64,000 bases of DNA from Thalassotalea agarivorans (GCF_030295955.1 NZ_AP027363.1:2108001-2172000); one strand, 5' to 3'; positions 9,214-19,954 are shown, counted from the stretch's first letter. Notes: generated by a model from the letters alone, not told the origin. Numbers and translations are program-made.

Positions 9214-10968
9214 TTATTTAGCATCACCCATCGCAAGCCCTTCTCGTCTTGGATCGGCGCCACCAATTAACTGCCCTTCTTTAATTTGAATCACATGGAT
9301 ACCTGAGTTTAAATCTCTGACAGAGATTTTGTGTCCCATCGCCTCTAAAGCAGGTTTCAATTGTTCGAGTGATGTGCCTTTTTCAAGCGTTGTTTGCCTA
9401 TTACGATTGGTAATACGCGGCAAATTAACCGCTTGTTGCGGAGATAAATTATGATCGACCATGGCGCTAATGGTTTGTGCCACATAGTTAATAATTCGGC
9501 TACCACCTGGCGAGCCCACCAATATCGCTAACTTACCCTCTTTAAATAGCATCATTGGCGCCATTGAACTGCGCGGACGTTTGTTTGCTTGTACTCGATT
9601 AGCAATCAATTGGCCGTCACTAGTGCGTGGCGATAAAGAAAAATCCGTTAACTGATTATTTAGCAAAAAGCCGTTAACCATAACCGCACTACCGAAACCC
9701 ATTTCAATACTAGCAGTCATCGACACTGCATTACCGTCTTTATCGACGATAGAAAAATGCGTGGTTGAAGGCAAATTGTAGTCTTGTGCAGTTAGGCGAG
9801 TTAATCCATCAAAACTGCCAGGTTTGGCTAGTCCCATGTCTTTTTTAGGATTTATCAAAGTGGCGCGCTCGGCTAAATAATCGTCTGCAATCATTTGCTT
9901 TGTCGGCACTTTAACAAAGTCGCTATCGGCAACATAAGTATCTCTATCAGCAAAAGCTAAGCGGGAGCTTTGTGTGAATAAATGAAGTGATTCAATACTT
10001 GTTGGCGAGTATTTGGCCATGTCGAAACTATTCAAAATACCTAGTTGTTGCAATACAGCCAGTCCGCCTGAGCTAGGTGGCGCCATACCACAAACATTGT
10101 AGGTTCTGTAAGGCGCGCATATTGCGTCTCTCACCTTTGGTTGATAAGCCTTCATGTCCTCCATAGATAATGTACCCGGAGACGCTTGTGCATTGTTCAC
10201 CGCATTAACAATATCTTGTGCAATCCAACCTTCATAAAACGGAGTAATGCCCTCATCGGCAACAGCCTTTAGCACTTTCGCTAGTGGTTTGTTTACTAGG
10301 ATATCCCCTGCTTTTAGTGGTTTTCCGTCTGGATAAAAGTAAGCTTTTGCAGCAGGCAATTGTGCAATACCCGGATTGAATTTCAGTGTGACTAGCTTTT
10401 CAAGCCTTGGCGACACCACAAAACCATTTTCGGCCAATTCAATTGCATCGGAAAATAATGTTTTCCATGGTAATTTACCATGCTTTTCATGCGCCATTTT
10501 CATCATTGCGAGCACACTTGGTACACCGACACTATGGCCACCAACAACCGCTTCAATCCATCGCATTGGTTTGCCGTCATCTGATAAAAACAATCTTTCA
10601 TCAACACTGGCAGGTGCAGTTTCTCGGCCATCATAAGTTGTTAGCTTTTGCTCATTCGCTTGCCAATAAAGCATAAAAGCGCCACCACCAATGCCTGATG
10701 ATTGCGGCTCCACAAGTGTAAGCACTAATTGTACTGCTATTGCTGCATCAACAGCACTGCCCCCTTGACGAAGCATATTAATGCCCGCTTTAGTTGCATA
10801 AGGATTAGCTGCCACCACCATGTAATTAGTTGCTAAAACATCATTGTTTTCACTCAGTCCTGTCGCAGCTTCAGGCTCTCTATCTTCGCGCACAGTGGTT
10901 TTATCTTTTGCCTCACAGGCAACCATTTGGCTAAGCAATAGAGTCAGCAGCGCTATTTTCTTTATCAT
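9214..10968 (-). CDS. ggt: Gamma-glutamyltransferase
   Basis: GGT cleaves or transfers the gamma-glutamyl group of glutathione and related compounds in the periplasm. The 584-residue precursor has an N-terminal signal with a lipobox-like MVAC at about residues 16-19, so it may be a lipoprotein. The family processing site is intact: Thr402 in TTHFSIVD would become the N-terminal nucleophile of the small subunit after self-cleavage. The Gly-rich GSPGGSRI and PRSSMAPM motifs are also present. Length is normal. It starts 6 bases after the stop of the DTW-domain gene on the same strand, so the two are likely co-transcribed, though no functional link is obvious. Confidence 0.95.
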   Translation of the reverse strand: MIKKIALLTLLLSQMVACEAKDKTTVREDREPEAATGLSENNDVLATNYMVVAANPYATKAGINMLRQGGSAVDAAIAVQLVLTLVEPQSSGIGGGAFMLYWQANEQKLTTYDGRETAPASVDERLFLSDDGKPMRWIEAVVGGHSVGVPSVLAMMKMAHEKHGKLPWKTLFSDAIELAENGFVVSPRLEKLVTLKFNPGIAQLPAAKAYFYPDGKPLKAGDILVNKPLAKVLKAVADEGITPFYEGWIAQDIVNAVNNAQASPGTLSMEDMKAYQPKVRDAICAPYRTYNVCGMAPPSSGGLAVLQQLGILNSFDMAKYSPTSIESLHLFTQSSRLAFADRDTYVADSDFVKVPTKQMIADDYLAERATLINPKKDMGLAKPGSFDGLTRLTAQDYNLPSTTHFSIVDKDGNAVSMTASIEMGFGSAVMVNGFLLNNQLTDFSLSPRTSDGQLIANRVQANKRPRSSMAPMMLFKEGKLAILVGSPGGSRIINYVAQTISAMVDHNLSPQQAVNLPRITNRNRQTTLEKGTSLEQLKPALEAMGHKISVRDLNSGIHVIQIKEGQLIGGADPRREGLAMGDAK

Positions 10969-10974
10969 GTTAGA

Positions 10975-11556
10975 TCACTTCTTGTGGTGTGCGGCTGGCA
11001 CATGGGTTAAATGCATTTGGTTAAATTTATCAAAATTATCGAGCAAAGGTTGATATTTTTTTGTCTGGTTTTCCAATAGGCCTAATGCATGTGACGTTGC
11101 CTCTAACGTAGACAAGGCATTTTCTTTACTGGTGCGACGAATCGCGTACTTTGATTCAATACCCGCTGGTAAAGAGACTTGTTTAAGCGCCTTCAAAACT
11201 GGTGTGCTTTGGTAAATTTTATACGCTTTCTTCCAGGTACCATCTAAAACGACAAGACCATCGATAACAAGATTACCATCAGCAGTTTGGGCATTTTCGC
11301 CTGGATACAACAATGCTGCACTCGGATGTGATTGCAACCATTGCTTTAGCGCTTGATTATTCTCAAATGAATCTCCGCTTAACACAATGCAGTTTGAAAG
11401 CGAATGCGATAGCAAGGTCACCGACCCCTTTGATTGTTTTACTTCGCTCGAATGTTGCAGCACCAACACGTCAATATCATTGGCGATATCGCAAAAAAGC
11501 GCACAAATGCAGGCTGTCTTCGGCCGCTGGCAGTTTGTACATATTTCTCGAGGCAT
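10975..11556 (-). CDS. tapT: DTW-domain tRNA-uridine aminocarboxypropyltransferase
   Basis: TapT (E. coli YfiP) adds the 3-amino-3-carboxypropyl group from S-adenosylmethionine to uridine 47 of tRNA (acp3U). The 193-residue protein opens with a probable zinc-binding Cys cluster, CTNCQRPKTACIC (about residues 6-18), and contains the family-defining LDGTWKKA motif in its second half, followed by RTSKENALSTLEA. Length and order match the DTW domain family. It is the first gene of a likely two-gene unit with ggt. The family assignment is firm. The exact target position in tRNA is taken from E. coli and is not shown by the sequence. Confidence 0.85.
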   Translation of the reverse strand: MPREICTNCQRPKTACICALFCDIANDIDVLVLQHSSEVKQSKGSVTLLSHSLSNCIVLSGDSFENNQALKQWLQSHPSAALLYPGENAQTADGNLVIDGLVVLDGTWKKAYKIYQSTPVLKALKQVSLPAGIESKYAIRRTSKENALSTLEATSHALGLLENQTKKYQPLLDNFDKFNQMHLTHVPAAHHKK

Positions 11557-11705
11557 AATTCAGGGTAACTGTTACACAGGCAATATAGCTAGTTTAAGCG
11601 ATTGAAAGCGCAAAGGCATTTACTTTTATAGCTAAGTTGCTACAGTGGCAATCAGTTCAGGGGACATCTGCCAATGTCTTATCAGTTGACGTCTAAGGAT
11701 ATATT

Positions 11706-12317
11706 TTGTTTACGTTTTCCTTAAAACAATGGCCATTAAAAAAACAACAATGTTTACCACCCATTGCAATTGCGGTTATCGCGCTTTGCTTTTGGATGTT
11801 CGAAAGCGCGCTGTATCAAGACTTAGTTTGGGATCGACAAAGTATCTCGCTAGGTGAATATTGGCGTCTTGTTACCGGACATTTTTTTCATTCAAATACC
11901 ATACATTTGTTATTGAATTTAGGCGCGCTAGCACTGCTTTGGGCCCTGCAGGGCAATCACTATACCGCTAAGCAATACTTTACTTTGGTCTTTGTAAGCG
12001 CGCTTGTAATTGGCATATTGATGTTCTATTTTTCACCATCGATACAACGTTACGTTGGGCTGTCGGGTATTTTACATGGTATTTTTGTCTACGGCGCGAT
12101 AATGGATATTAAAGCGCGCATTGCAAATGGCAAATTACTGTTTGTGTGTTTGTGGATTAAAATAGCATACGAACAATTTTCCGAACCCAATAAAGCACTG
12201 GCTAATCTGATCGAAGCCAATGTTGCCATAGATGCACATTTGTTCGGCGCTATTGTAGGTACTATATTCACCTTGGTTTACCTCGCCTTAATCCACGCAA
12301 AAAAGCAAAACAAATAG
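11706..12317 (+). CDS. rrtA: Rhombosortase
   Basis: Rhombosortases are rhomboid-like intramembrane serine proteases that process proteins ending in a GlyGly-CTERM tail after type II secretion. The 203-residue product has about six hydrophobic segments, the HSNTIHLLLNLGAL region typical of the family, the catalytic Ser in GLSGILHG, and the catalytic His in DAHLFGAIVG. It starts with TTG at 11706. AAGGA at 11695-11699 is well spaced, and no ATG or GTG fits better. No protein with a GlyGly-CTERM tail is encoded within the complete genes of this window, so its substrates must lie elsewhere. Confidence 0.88.
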   Translation: MFTFSLKQWPLKKQQCLPPIAIAVIALCFWMFESALYQDLVWDRQSISLGEYWRLVTGHFFHSNTIHLLLNLGALALLWALQGNHYTAKQYFTLVFVSALVIGILMFYFSPSIQRYVGLSGILHGIFVYGAIMDIKARIANGKLLFVCLWIKIAYEQFSEPNKALANLIEANVAIDAHLFGAIVGTIFTLVYLALIHAKKQNK

Positions 12318-12340
12318 CATTTGTAGTCAATCTATATATT

Positions 12341-12366
12341 AAAAAAGGCGCCTAAGCGCCTTTTTT
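12341..12366. terminator. Bidirectional terminator between rrtA and the S9 peptidase gene
   Basis: Arms AAAAAAGGCGC and GCGCCTTTTTT around loop CTAA. A-run and T-run on both sides let it serve both convergent genes. Confidence 0.9.
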
Positions 12367-14820
12367 TTACAATGTTTCTTCAAACAATTTGTATATTCTT
12401 CGATATTCATCCAACCAACTACTTGGTTGCACAAAGCCATGAGGTTCAACAGGATAAATCGCTGTTTCAAAATCTTGTTTTTCCAGTTCAATTAATCGTT
12501 GAACTAGGCGCACAGTATCTTGGAAGAATACATTGTCATCAATCATTGGTGCGTTGATAAGCAACGGTTTTTCCAACCCTTCTGCAAAGTAGATAGGTGA
12601 ACTGCGCTCGTAAGCGATTGCGTCATCACCCGGCGTATTTAAGATATTCGAAGTATAACCGTGATTGTAGTATGCCCAATCTGATACTAATCTAAGTGCA
12701 GCACCGGACTGGAACAAATCTGGCTGGGTAAACATACTCATCAAGGTTAAAAAACCACCATAAGAGCCGCCATAGGTGCCTATGCGCTGACGATCTACAT
12801 TGGCATTGTCTACCAACCAATTGACGCCATCTCGCATGTCTTCCACTTCAGGTTTACCCATATGGCGATAAATAGCTGTGCGCCAATCTCTGCCATACCC
12901 TTTTGAGGCCCTGTAATCCATATCAATAACTACGTAGCCTTGCTGCGCAAGCATAGAATGGAACATAAACTCTCTAAAGTAACCAGACCAACCTAAGTGA
13001 GAATTTTGTAAATAACCTGCGCCATGCGAAAACATAACTGCTCTGTGTTTTTGTCCGTCTGATGTCGTTGGACGGTACACACGCGAATAGATCGGCTCAG
13101 CTTGGTTTGAAGACGGCACTGCAACTACCTCAGGTGCTACCCAAGGCATACTTAAAAACGCTTCGCTAACAGTAAATGTCATGCGTGTTGCTTCTGCATC
13201 AGCTGTTGCGTCTTGAACATATAATTCAGGCGGCATTGTGACTGTCGAATGCTCGATCAGTAACCTAGTTTCGTCTGGACTTAATGCGTAGCTGTTATTT
13301 CCACCTAATTGTGTGATTGCTTCGACCGCAGCTGAAGACACATCAACACGATAGACTTCATAAATGCCTGGATGTGTTTTGTTACCTTTAAAGTAAAACG
13401 CCTGCTCGTCATGCGTTAGCGTTAAATCGCTAACTTCATATTTACCTGAAGTTAGCTGACGTGCTTTGCCCGATAAAGGTTTTATATACAAATGCGAATA
13501 GCCACTTTCTTCAGAAAGATAAAATAAACTATTTGATTGATTTAACCAGCCAAACTCATTGAATGTCCAGTTTATCCATGCATCGTCATGTAATCGGTGT
13601 TGCGATACTAAGCTAGGGTTTTCAAAATTAACCGTTGCTAACCAACGATCTTTGTTATCCCAAGCTTCAAGCAATACAGCGACTTGTTCACCATTTTTTG
13701 ACCATTTAATAGGTCGACTTGCCGACATCACGTGAATGTTGCGAGGCGACTTTTCACTGCTGTAAGTTTTGCCTGCTCGGGCATAGTTTTCTTTTCGTAC
13801 AGAAGCAAGCACGTCTTCGTCAAAACCTGGCAGTGTATCGTATTTTAGCTTTGATAAATTACCGCTCTTTAAATCTACCAAATAGAGGCTTTGTGAATAC
13901 TCGCGATTTTCAGCCACTCTAGCGCGCACACGCTCTGCATGAATGTCACCATCGTTGGTCACATAATTAGGCATAATATCGGTATTTTTACGAGATGACT
14001 TCGCCACACTAATGCTAACAATCAACTTGTCGCCATTTGGAGAAAGTGACGCGTGCGAGACTCTATTGCCTTTACCAAAATAGAAGGCATTGTCGGTAAT
14101 GGTATCGTTTTCAGATTTTATCGCTTGATTCTGCTTTTCTTGCAATTTCGCATTACGGTGTTGCAAGGCAATATAGTCGATTAATTTATGTTGTTCTTTT
14201 GCCAGATAGCTATCTGGTTCTTGAATATCAGACGGTGCCGCCGCCATTTTCAAGTTAGCGAGTTCTTGAACTTGCCCTGTGTTGATGTCATGAGCAAAAA
14301 ATGCATTGCCAGCTCGATACGCGACACGACCATCATTAAGGAACATAGCTTGGCTTTCTCTTACTGACGTATGAGTAAGCTGCTTTACATTGCCACTTGG
14401 CAAAGACTTAATGAACACATTACCTTTGTAGGTATAAACGGCCTTTCTGCCTGATTCATGCTTAACAGCGTAGCGGTCGTTGACCTGGTGTAGCTGATTT
14501 AACGGCACCTGATTTGTCGCTGGTTCACCTGCGATGTTCACGGAAAACAAATCGGTTACCGGATTACCTTCCCTTTTTTGCTGGAAGTAAACAGTTTCGC
14601 TATTTGCACCCCAATACCAACTTTGCGGTGAGCGTGCAATCCAATCAGGATCAGACATAATTTTCTCAAGCGTAATGGTAGTATCACTTGCATGACCTGC
14701 TGCTTGCTCACCTTTTACCACTGCAGGTGCAGGTTGAGCGGATGTTTGCGTTGGTGCAACTGTATTGGCGCACGCTGCAACGGTTAGCGCTATGGTAGCG
14801 ACTAAAAAATGCTTCTTCAT
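12367..14820 (-). CDS. S9 family (prolyl oligopeptidase/DPP-like) peptidase lipoprotein
   Basis: Peptidases of this family release short peptides, often after proline, from the envelope or outside. The 817-residue precursor starts with a lipoprotein signal with lipobox VAAC (Cys17). The first two thirds look like a beta-propeller of repeated short strands. The C-terminal third is an alpha/beta-hydrolase domain with the nucleophile Ser686 in GGSYGGF. The Asp candidate is in the MIDDNV segment and the His candidate in VEPHGF. The order Ser-Asp-His is that of clan SC. Specificity (dipeptidyl, acylaminoacyl or oligopeptidase) cannot be set by eye. The gene is divergent from ygiQ with about 260 bases between, and ends at the shared terminator. 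Confidence 0.9.
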   Translation of the reverse strand: MKKHFLVATIALTVAACANTVAPTQTSAQPAPAVVKGEQAAGHASDTTITLEKIMSDPDWIARSPQSWYWGANSETVYFQQKREGNPVTDLFSVNIAGEPATNQVPLNQLHQVNDRYAVKHESGRKAVYTYKGNVFIKSLPSGNVKQLTHTSVRESQAMFLNDGRVAYRAGNAFFAHDINTGQVQELANLKMAAAPSDIQEPDSYLAKEQHKLIDYIALQHRNAKLQEKQNQAIKSENDTITDNAFYFGKGNRVSHASLSPNGDKLIVSISVAKSSRKNTDIMPNYVTNDGDIHAERVRARVAENREYSQSLYLVDLKSGNLSKLKYDTLPGFDEDVLASVRKENYARAGKTYSSEKSPRNIHVMSASRPIKWSKNGEQVAVLLEAWDNKDRWLATVNFENPSLVSQHRLHDDAWINWTFNEFGWLNQSNSLFYLSEESGYSHLYIKPLSGKARQLTSGKYEVSDLTLTHDEQAFYFKGNKTHPGIYEVYRVDVSSAAVEAITQLGGNNSYALSPDETRLLIEHSTVTMPPELYVQDATADAEATRMTFTVSEAFLSMPWVAPEVVAVPSSNQAEPIYSRVYRPTTSDGQKHRAVMFSHGAGYLQNSHLGWSGYFREFMFHSMLAQQGYVVIDMDYRASKGYGRDWRTAIYRHMGKPEVEDMRDGVNWLVDNANVDRQRIGTYGGSYGGFLTLMSMFTQPDLFQSGAALRLVSDWAYYNHGYTSNILNTPGDDAIAYERSSPIYFAEGLEKPLLINAPMIDDNVFFQDTVRLVQRLIELEKQDFETAIYPVEPHGFVQPSSWLDEYRRIYKLFEETL

Positions 14821-15080
14821 AGGTAAATCTTTTTTGTTTATGTGCTCATTATTATAGAGGATGATAATCGATACCGATTAACACACTTTCTTCAGCATAC
14901 AGGCTAATCTGTGTTAACGCATTTGTTTATTACATTTCGATAAAGAGTCGGGAATAAACGGTAAACAAACGTAATCAAACATCGCGAATCGCTATTATTT
15001 TGTAATTAGGCTACATAACGTAAACCTATCGCGAGAAAACTGATATAATACGTGCCGATTTTTATTGAACAGATACACTT

Positions 15081-17306
15081 ATGCTAGCGACACCAGATAT
15101 AGGCTTATTTGATTACCCAAAATATTGGGCGGAATGTTATGGCGTTGCGCCATTTTTACCTACGTCTCGCCAAGAGATGGATGCCTTAGGCTGGGACAGC
15201 TGCGATATTGTATTAGTTACAGGTGATGCTTATGTAGATCATCCTAGCTTTGGCATGGCTGTTATTGGCCGCATGCTCGAAGCGCAAGGATTTCGCGTCG
15301 GTATTATTGCGCAACCCGATTGGCACAGCAAAGATCCATTCCAATCTTTAGGTAAACCTAATTTATTTTTTGGTGTGACCGCTGGCAACATGGATTCGAT
15401 GATCAATCGCTATACCGCCGAAAAGCGATTACGCCATGACGACGCTTACACACCGCACAACGAAGGTGGAAAACGGCCTGATCGCGCTGTTATCGTCTAT
15501 AGCCAGCGCTGTAAAGAAGCATATAAAGATGTACCTGTTGTTATTGGCGGCATCGAAGCGAGCCTGCGAAGAATTGCACACTATGACTATTGGTCAGAAA
15601 AAATTCGCCGCTCTATTATTTTTGATGCAAAGGCAGATATCCTCATATACGGTAACGCGGAAAGGCCACTTGTAGAAGTTGCACACCGCATTGCAAAAGG
15701 TGAACTTGTATCAGAAATTACCGATGTTCGTGGCACAGCCTTTATTGCTAAAACGGCCCTGCCCGGCTGGAAAGGTATTGATTCTAGGAATATTGATAAG
15801 CCAGGTAAAATTGATCCAATTCCAAGTCCATATCAAGACACGTCTGCTCAAAGTTGTGAATCGAATAAAAGCGAAGCTTTTGCCGAGGACAAAGATGTCA
15901 CTAAATCTGCGCAACCTATTACAGTAGCGGATTATCAAAACAAGCCTTGGGAGCAAAAGCTTAAGCCTTGGGAAACAACCTATATTAATTTGCCAACATT
16001 TGATCAAGTCAGTGCAAATAAAACCTTATACGCGCACGCGTCACGTATTTTTCACCAAGAGGTTAACCCACATTCGGCAAAGCCTTTGGCACAAAGCCAC
16101 GGTGATAGAATTGTTTGGTTAAATCCGCCTGCAATTCCTTTAACAACACCTGAAATGGACGGCGTGTTTGACCTTCCCTATCAGCGCGTACCGCACCCGA
16201 TGTATGGCGACGCTAAAATACCGGCTTATGACATGATCAAAACCTCGGTCAATATTATGCGTGGCTGTTTTGGTGGATGTACGTTTTGTTCTATTACAGA
16301 GCATGAAGGTCGCATTATTCAAAGCCGCAGCGAAACGTCTATTTTAAATGAAATTGAAGCGATAAAAGAAAAAGTACCAGGCTTTACCGGGATCATTTCG
16401 GATCTTGGAGGTCCAACAGCCAATATGTATATGTTGCGTTGTAAAAGTGAAAAGGCAGAAGCAACCTGCCGTAAACCTTCTTGCGTATGGCCAACAATAT
16501 GTGGCCACTTGGATACCGATCATAGTCCAACCATTAACCTTTATCGCAAAGCACGAAAAATTAAAGGCATTAAAAAGGTATTAATCGCCTCTGGTGTACG
16601 TTATGACCTTGCAGTAGAAGATCCTGCCTATGTAAAAGAGCTTGCTAGCCATCACGTTGGCGGTTATTTGAAAATTGCACCTGAACACACCGAAGACGGG
16701 CCACTAAACAAAATGATGAAGCCTGGCATGGGTAGTTATTATCAATTTAAAACCTTGTTTGATAAGTATTCAAAAGAAGCCGGTAAAAAGCAGTACCTTA
16801 TCCCCTATTTTATATCAGCTCACCCGGGTACAACTGATTTAGATATGGTAAACCTTGCTCTGTGGCTAAAAGAAAATAACTTTAAGCTCGATCAAGTACA
16901 AAACTTTTATCCATCGCCACTTGCGAATGCAACAACGCTTTACCACACGGAAATTGATTCGCTGCGTAAAGTGAAAAAAGATAGTCAAGTTGTCCCCGTA
17001 CCTAAGGGTGGCCGCAACAGAAGATTGCACAAGGCCTTGCTGCGCTATCACGATCCGGCTAACTGGCCAATCATTCGAGAAGCATTGAAAAAGATGGGGC
17101 TTGCTCGAAAGCTTATTGGGCATAAAGCGGAATGTTTAGTGCCGCCAGAGCGCAAAGGTGAGCAAAATTACCAGCACTATAAACATGGTGGCAAAGGAAA
17201 AAACAATAGCCAAGGATTTAAAACATCACCTGGCCAAAAGCGCACAAAGCCACATAAAAAAGGGTTAACGCGCTTTTCAGATAATCAATTTAAAAAGAGA
17301 AAGTAG
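15081..17306 (+). CDS. ygiQ: YgiQ family radical SAM protein
   Basis: This is a radical S-adenosylmethionine enzyme of the UPF0313 family, whose reaction is not established as far as I know. The 741-residue protein matches the usual length (E. coli about 739). It has the N-terminal YgiQ region ([13 protein letters not shown]), and the iron-sulfur motif CFGGCTFC with Cys396, Cys400 and Cys403. A C-terminal Lys/Gly-rich tail (KRKGxxKKGL-like) may contact nucleic acid. A Ser/Glu/Lys-rich insertion near residues 255-290 separates the N-terminal and radical SAM parts and is probably a flexible linker. The next gene begins 3 bases after the stop, so this one heads a short plus-strand run with the GDT1 protein and ybiT. 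Confidence 0.93.
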   Translation: MLATPDIGLFDYPKYWAECYGVAPFLPTSRQEMDALGWDSCDIVLVTGDAYVDHPSFGMAVIGRMLEAQGFRVGIIAQPDWHSKDPFQSLGKPNLFFGVTAGNMDSMINRYTAEKRLRHDDAYTPHNEGGKRPDRAVIVYSQRCKEAYKDVPVVIGGIEASLRRIAHYDYWSEKIRRSIIFDAKADILIYGNAERPLVEVAHRIAKGELVSEITDVRGTAFIAKTALPGWKGIDSRNIDKPGKIDPIPSPYQDTSAQSCESNKSEAFAEDKDVTKSAQPITVADYQNKPWEQKLKPWETTYINLPTFDQVSANKTLYAHASRIFHQEVNPHSAKPLAQSHGDRIVWLNPPAIPLTTPEMDGVFDLPYQRVPHPMYGDAKIPAYDMIKTSVNIMRGCFGGCTFCSITEHEGRIIQSRSETSILNEIEAIKEKVPGFTGIISDLGGPTANMYMLRCKSEKAEATCRKPSCVWPTICGHLDTDHSPTINLYRKARKIKGIKKVLIASGVRYDLAVEDPAYVKELASHHVGGYLKIAPEHTEDGPLNKMMKPGMGSYYQFKTLFDKYSKEAGKKQYLIPYFISAHPGTTDLDMVNLALWLKENNFKLDQVQNFYPSPLANATTLYHTEIDSLRKVKKDSQVVPVPKGGRNRRLHKALLRYHDPANWPIIREALKKMGLARKLIGHKAECLVPPERKGEQNYQHYKHGGKGKNNSQGFKTSPGQKRTKPHKKGLTRFSDNQFKKRK

Positions 17307-17309
17307 CGC

Positions 17310-17582
17310 ATGGACTGGAAAATATTCTTCACCATTTTTGCTTCTGTCTTCCTGGCAGAACTTGGTGACAAAACGCAATTAGCAACCATGCTATTTGCCG
17401 CTGACAAAGCAGTAAGCAAATATACTGTCTTTATTGCCGCCTCGGCAGCGCTAATCGTTGCAACAGCAATAGGCGTGTTGGCCGGCAGCTTGCTTTCACA
17501 ATACATTAACCCCAAATATCTGCACTATATAGCGGGTATTGGATTTATCATTATTGGCGTTGTAACGCTAGTAAAAGCCTAA
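17310..17582 (+). CDS. Half-size GDT1/TMEM165 (UPF0016) family membrane protein
   Basis: The UPF0016/GDT1 family exports Mn2+ or moves Ca2+/Mn2+ against protons. The 90-residue product has three hydrophobic segments, and the first carries the family signature ELGDKTQLAT (Glu17-Leu-Gly-Asp-Lys-Thr). Full-size relatives have two such halves in tandem. This one has a single half, as in several bacterial members, so it must act as a dimer or oligomer. The ATG lies 3 bases after the ygiQ stop and the ribosome binding site is inside the end of ygiQ. No Mn-responsive riboswitch (yybP-ykoY) is recognisable upstream, which fits its position inside a run of genes. The metal ion is inferred from the family. 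Confidence 0.85.
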   Translation: MDWKIFFTIFASVFLAELGDKTQLATMLFAADKAVSKYTVFIAASAALIVATAIGVLAGSLLSQYINPKYLHYIAGIGFIIIGVVTLVKA

Positions 17583-17613
17583 ATAATCAGCCTCAATTAA
17601 GGAACTATCGTTA

Positions 17614-19203
17614 ATGCTTCAGGCAAACAATATTACGCAGCAGTTTGGTGCAAAACCACTGTTTGAAAATGTCTCGCAAAAATTTGGTGGCGGCAACCGC
17701 TATGGTCTAATCGGTGCTAATGGTTGTGGTAAATCTACCTTTATGAAAATTCTAGGTGGCGACTTAGAGCCTACGTCTGGCAACATTAAACTCGATCCTA
17801 ATGAGCGCATTGGTAAATTGAGACAAGACCAATTTGCCTTTGAGCAATACAGCGTTATCGATACTGTAATAATGGGCCACACTGAACTATGGGCGGTTAA
17901 AGCTGAGCGTGATCGTATCTATGCGCTACCTGAAATGAGCGAAGAAGAAGGTATGTTGGTGGGTGACCTCGAATCTCAATATGCCGAGATGGATGGATAT
18001 AGCGCCGAAAGCCGCGCCGGTGAGCTTTTATTAGGTGTTGGTATTCCTGTTGAACAGCATTATGGATTAATGAGTGAAGTTGCACCTGGATGGAAGCTTC
18101 GTGTATTGCTTGCTCAAGCCTTGTTTTCAGAACCTGACATACTGCTATTAGATGAGCCAACCAACAACTTGGATATTCATACCATTAACTGGTTAGAGGA
18201 TACCCTAAACGAACGTGACTCTACTATGATCATCATTTCGCATGACAGACACTTTCTAAACAGTGTTTGTACACATATGGCTGATTTAGACTATGGTGAG
18301 CTACGCGTATTTCCGGGTAACTATGACGAATATATGTTAGCGGCAACGCAAGCAAGAGCTCGCTTGCTTGCAGACAATGCAAAGAAAAAAGCACAAATAG
18401 CCGAATTGCAATCATTTGTTGCGCGCTTCTCTGCCAACGCTTCAAAAGCAAAACAGGCGACATCAAGACGCAAGCAAATGGAGAAAATCCAAGTAGAAGA
18501 AGTTAAAGCGTCAAGTCGTGTTAACCCGTTTATTCGTTTTGAACAAGAAAAGAAACTATTTAGAAATGCACTTGAAGTAGAAAGCGTATCGAAAAGTTTC
18601 GATGACCAATCAGTGCTAACAGACATTAGTTTAATGGCTGAAGTGGGTGAACGTATCGCAATTATCGGCGAAAACGGTGTCGGTAAAACCACGCTTTTAC
18701 GTACCTTGCTCAGTGAAATAAACGCTGATAGCGGCGAAATTAAATGGTCTGAAAACAGCAATATTGGCTATTACGCCCAAGATCATGCCCATGAATTCGA
18801 GACAGATATGAACTTGTTTGACTGGATGAGTCAGTGGCGTAATGAAGGCGATGACGAACAAACCATTCGCGGCTTTCTAGGTCGTATGCTGTTTTCTGCC
18901 GATGATATTAAAAAGTCGGTTAAAGTGCTGTCTGGTGGCGAGCAAGGGCGCATGTTGTTTGGTAAGTTAATGATGCAAAAGCCTAATATTTTGGTAATGG
19001 ATGAACCCACTAACCACCTTGATATGGAGTCGATTGAATCGTTAAATATCGCCTTGGAACAGTATGAAGGTACATTAGTTTTTGTTTCTCACGACCGTGA
19101 ATTCGTGTCGAGTTTGGCGACACGGATTATTGAACTTAAAGACGGTGGCTATACTGATTTTGCTGGGAGTTATGACGAATACTTGGCTGCTCACCAAAAA
19201 TAG
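17614..19203 (+). CDS. ybiT: ABC-F family ATPase YbiT
   Basis: ABC-F proteins bind the ribosomal E site and act on stalled or initiating ribosomes; they are not transporters. The 529-residue protein has two ATPase domains joined by a charged helical linker (about 240-315). Domain 1 has Walker [10 protein letters not shown] (34-42) and DEPTNNLD. Domain 2 has GENGVGKTT, signature LSGGEQGRM and DEPTNHLD. The signature region of domain 1 is the degenerate [17 protein letters not shown], which is normal for the YbiT subgroup and separates it from EttA, Uup and YheS. No membrane segment is present. It follows the GDT1 gene by 31 bases. Confidence 0.93.
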   Translation: MLQANNITQQFGAKPLFENVSQKFGGGNRYGLIGANGCGKSTFMKILGGDLEPTSGNIKLDPNERIGKLRQDQFAFEQYSVIDTVIMGHTELWAVKAERDRIYALPEMSEEEGMLVGDLESQYAEMDGYSAESRAGELLLGVGIPVEQHYGLMSEVAPGWKLRVLLAQALFSEPDILLLDEPTNNLDIHTINWLEDTLNERDSTMIIISHDRHFLNSVCTHMADLDYGELRVFPGNYDEYMLAATQARARLLADNAKKKAQIAELQSFVARFSANASKAKQATSRRKQMEKIQVEEVKASSRVNPFIRFEQEKKLFRNALEVESVSKSFDDQSVLTDISLMAEVGERIAIIGENGVGKTTLLRTLLSEINADSGEIKWSENSNIGYYAQDHAHEFETDMNLFDWMSQWRNEGDDEQTIRGFLGRMLFSADDIKKSVKVLSGGEQGRMLFGKLMMQKPNILVMDEPTNHLDMESIESLNIALEQYEGTLVFVSHDREFVSSLATRIIELKDGGYTDFAGSYDEYLAAHQK

Positions 19204-19219
19204 TAATTAACGGCGCTGC

Positions 19220-19954
19220 TTAGGCGGCGCCACTCGCTAAAAGATAAGCTTTTCTCTGCTGCGCCGGCAGTTTCTCTATTGCATATCGCAACATCGTTCT
19301 AGGCATTTGATAAGCATGCTTGTCTAAAAATGCCGTCATCGTCTCTAGTGAACGATTACCTACTTCCCTTAACATCCAGCCAACAGATTTATGTATTAAA
19401 TCTTGTTGATCAAACAACAACTGTTCAGCCAGTTGCAAGGTTTCCTCGAAGCGCTGCTTACGAATAAAGTAAAGGGTAGAAATTATTGCGATGCGGCGGT
19501 GCCACAAATTGTTAGATTTGGCAAAATCAAAAAGTTGCTGACAATCCAACCCTTGCTCATATAACCACCGTCCTAAAATGTAGTAACAAGAGCTATCCAC
19601 CAAATCCCAGTTATTAACAAAATCAATGTGGGCTAAATAACTCTCCACTATCAGTTGCCGCTCTAGTTTTTTGCTATTAAAGCGCTTTACCATCGCGAGT
19701 AAGGCAAACATCCTTACTTCATGATATTGATGTTGGATTAGTTGATTACAGACCTCTAGTGGAACTGGATGCACCTCTTTCAACAAGGCTCGCAGCGCCG
19801 GCATTCGGATGCCAATAAATACATCTTCATGGCCGTAACTACCCTCGTCCGTTTTAAAAAACCGCGTGACTTGCTGCGCATAACCTGCATCAGCCAATGC
19901 GACAATATCTGCCAATACAATTGCCGCATCGGGCGTTAATCTATTGTTTGTCAT
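19220..19954 (-). CDS. AlkD-like DNA alkylation repair protein (HEAT repeats)
   Basis: AlkD-type glycosylases excise positively charged alkylated bases (N3- and N7-alkylpurines) without base flipping. The 244-residue protein is made of short helical repeats with the family-typical segments IGIRMPALR, HEVRMFALLAMV, FVNNWDLVDSSCYYILG and HKSVGWMLREVG. The WD pair in NNWDLVD matches the conserved aspartate region used for catalysis. Length is normal. Its first 14 bases overlap the end of the upstream small lipoprotein gene, so the two are translationally coupled. No Ada or other alkylation-response gene is nearby. Confidence 0.87.
   Translation of the reverse strand: MTNNRLTPDAAIVLADIVALADAGYAQQVTRFFKTDEGSYGHEDVFIGIRMPALRALLKEVHPVPLEVCNQLIQHQYHEVRMFALLAMVKRFNSKKLERQLIVESYLAHIDFVNNWDLVDSSCYYILGRWLYEQGLDCQQLFDFAKSNNLWHRRIAIISTLYFIRKQRFEETLQLAEQLLFDQQDLIHKSVGWMLREVGNRSLETMTAFLDKHAYQMPRTMLRYAIEKLPAQQRKAYLLASGAA

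Noticed and set aside
18067-18120. Missing LSGGQ signature in the first ATPase domain of YbiT
   Set aside because: [17 protein letters not shown] is the usual sequence of the YbiT subgroup, so this is not a damaged gene.
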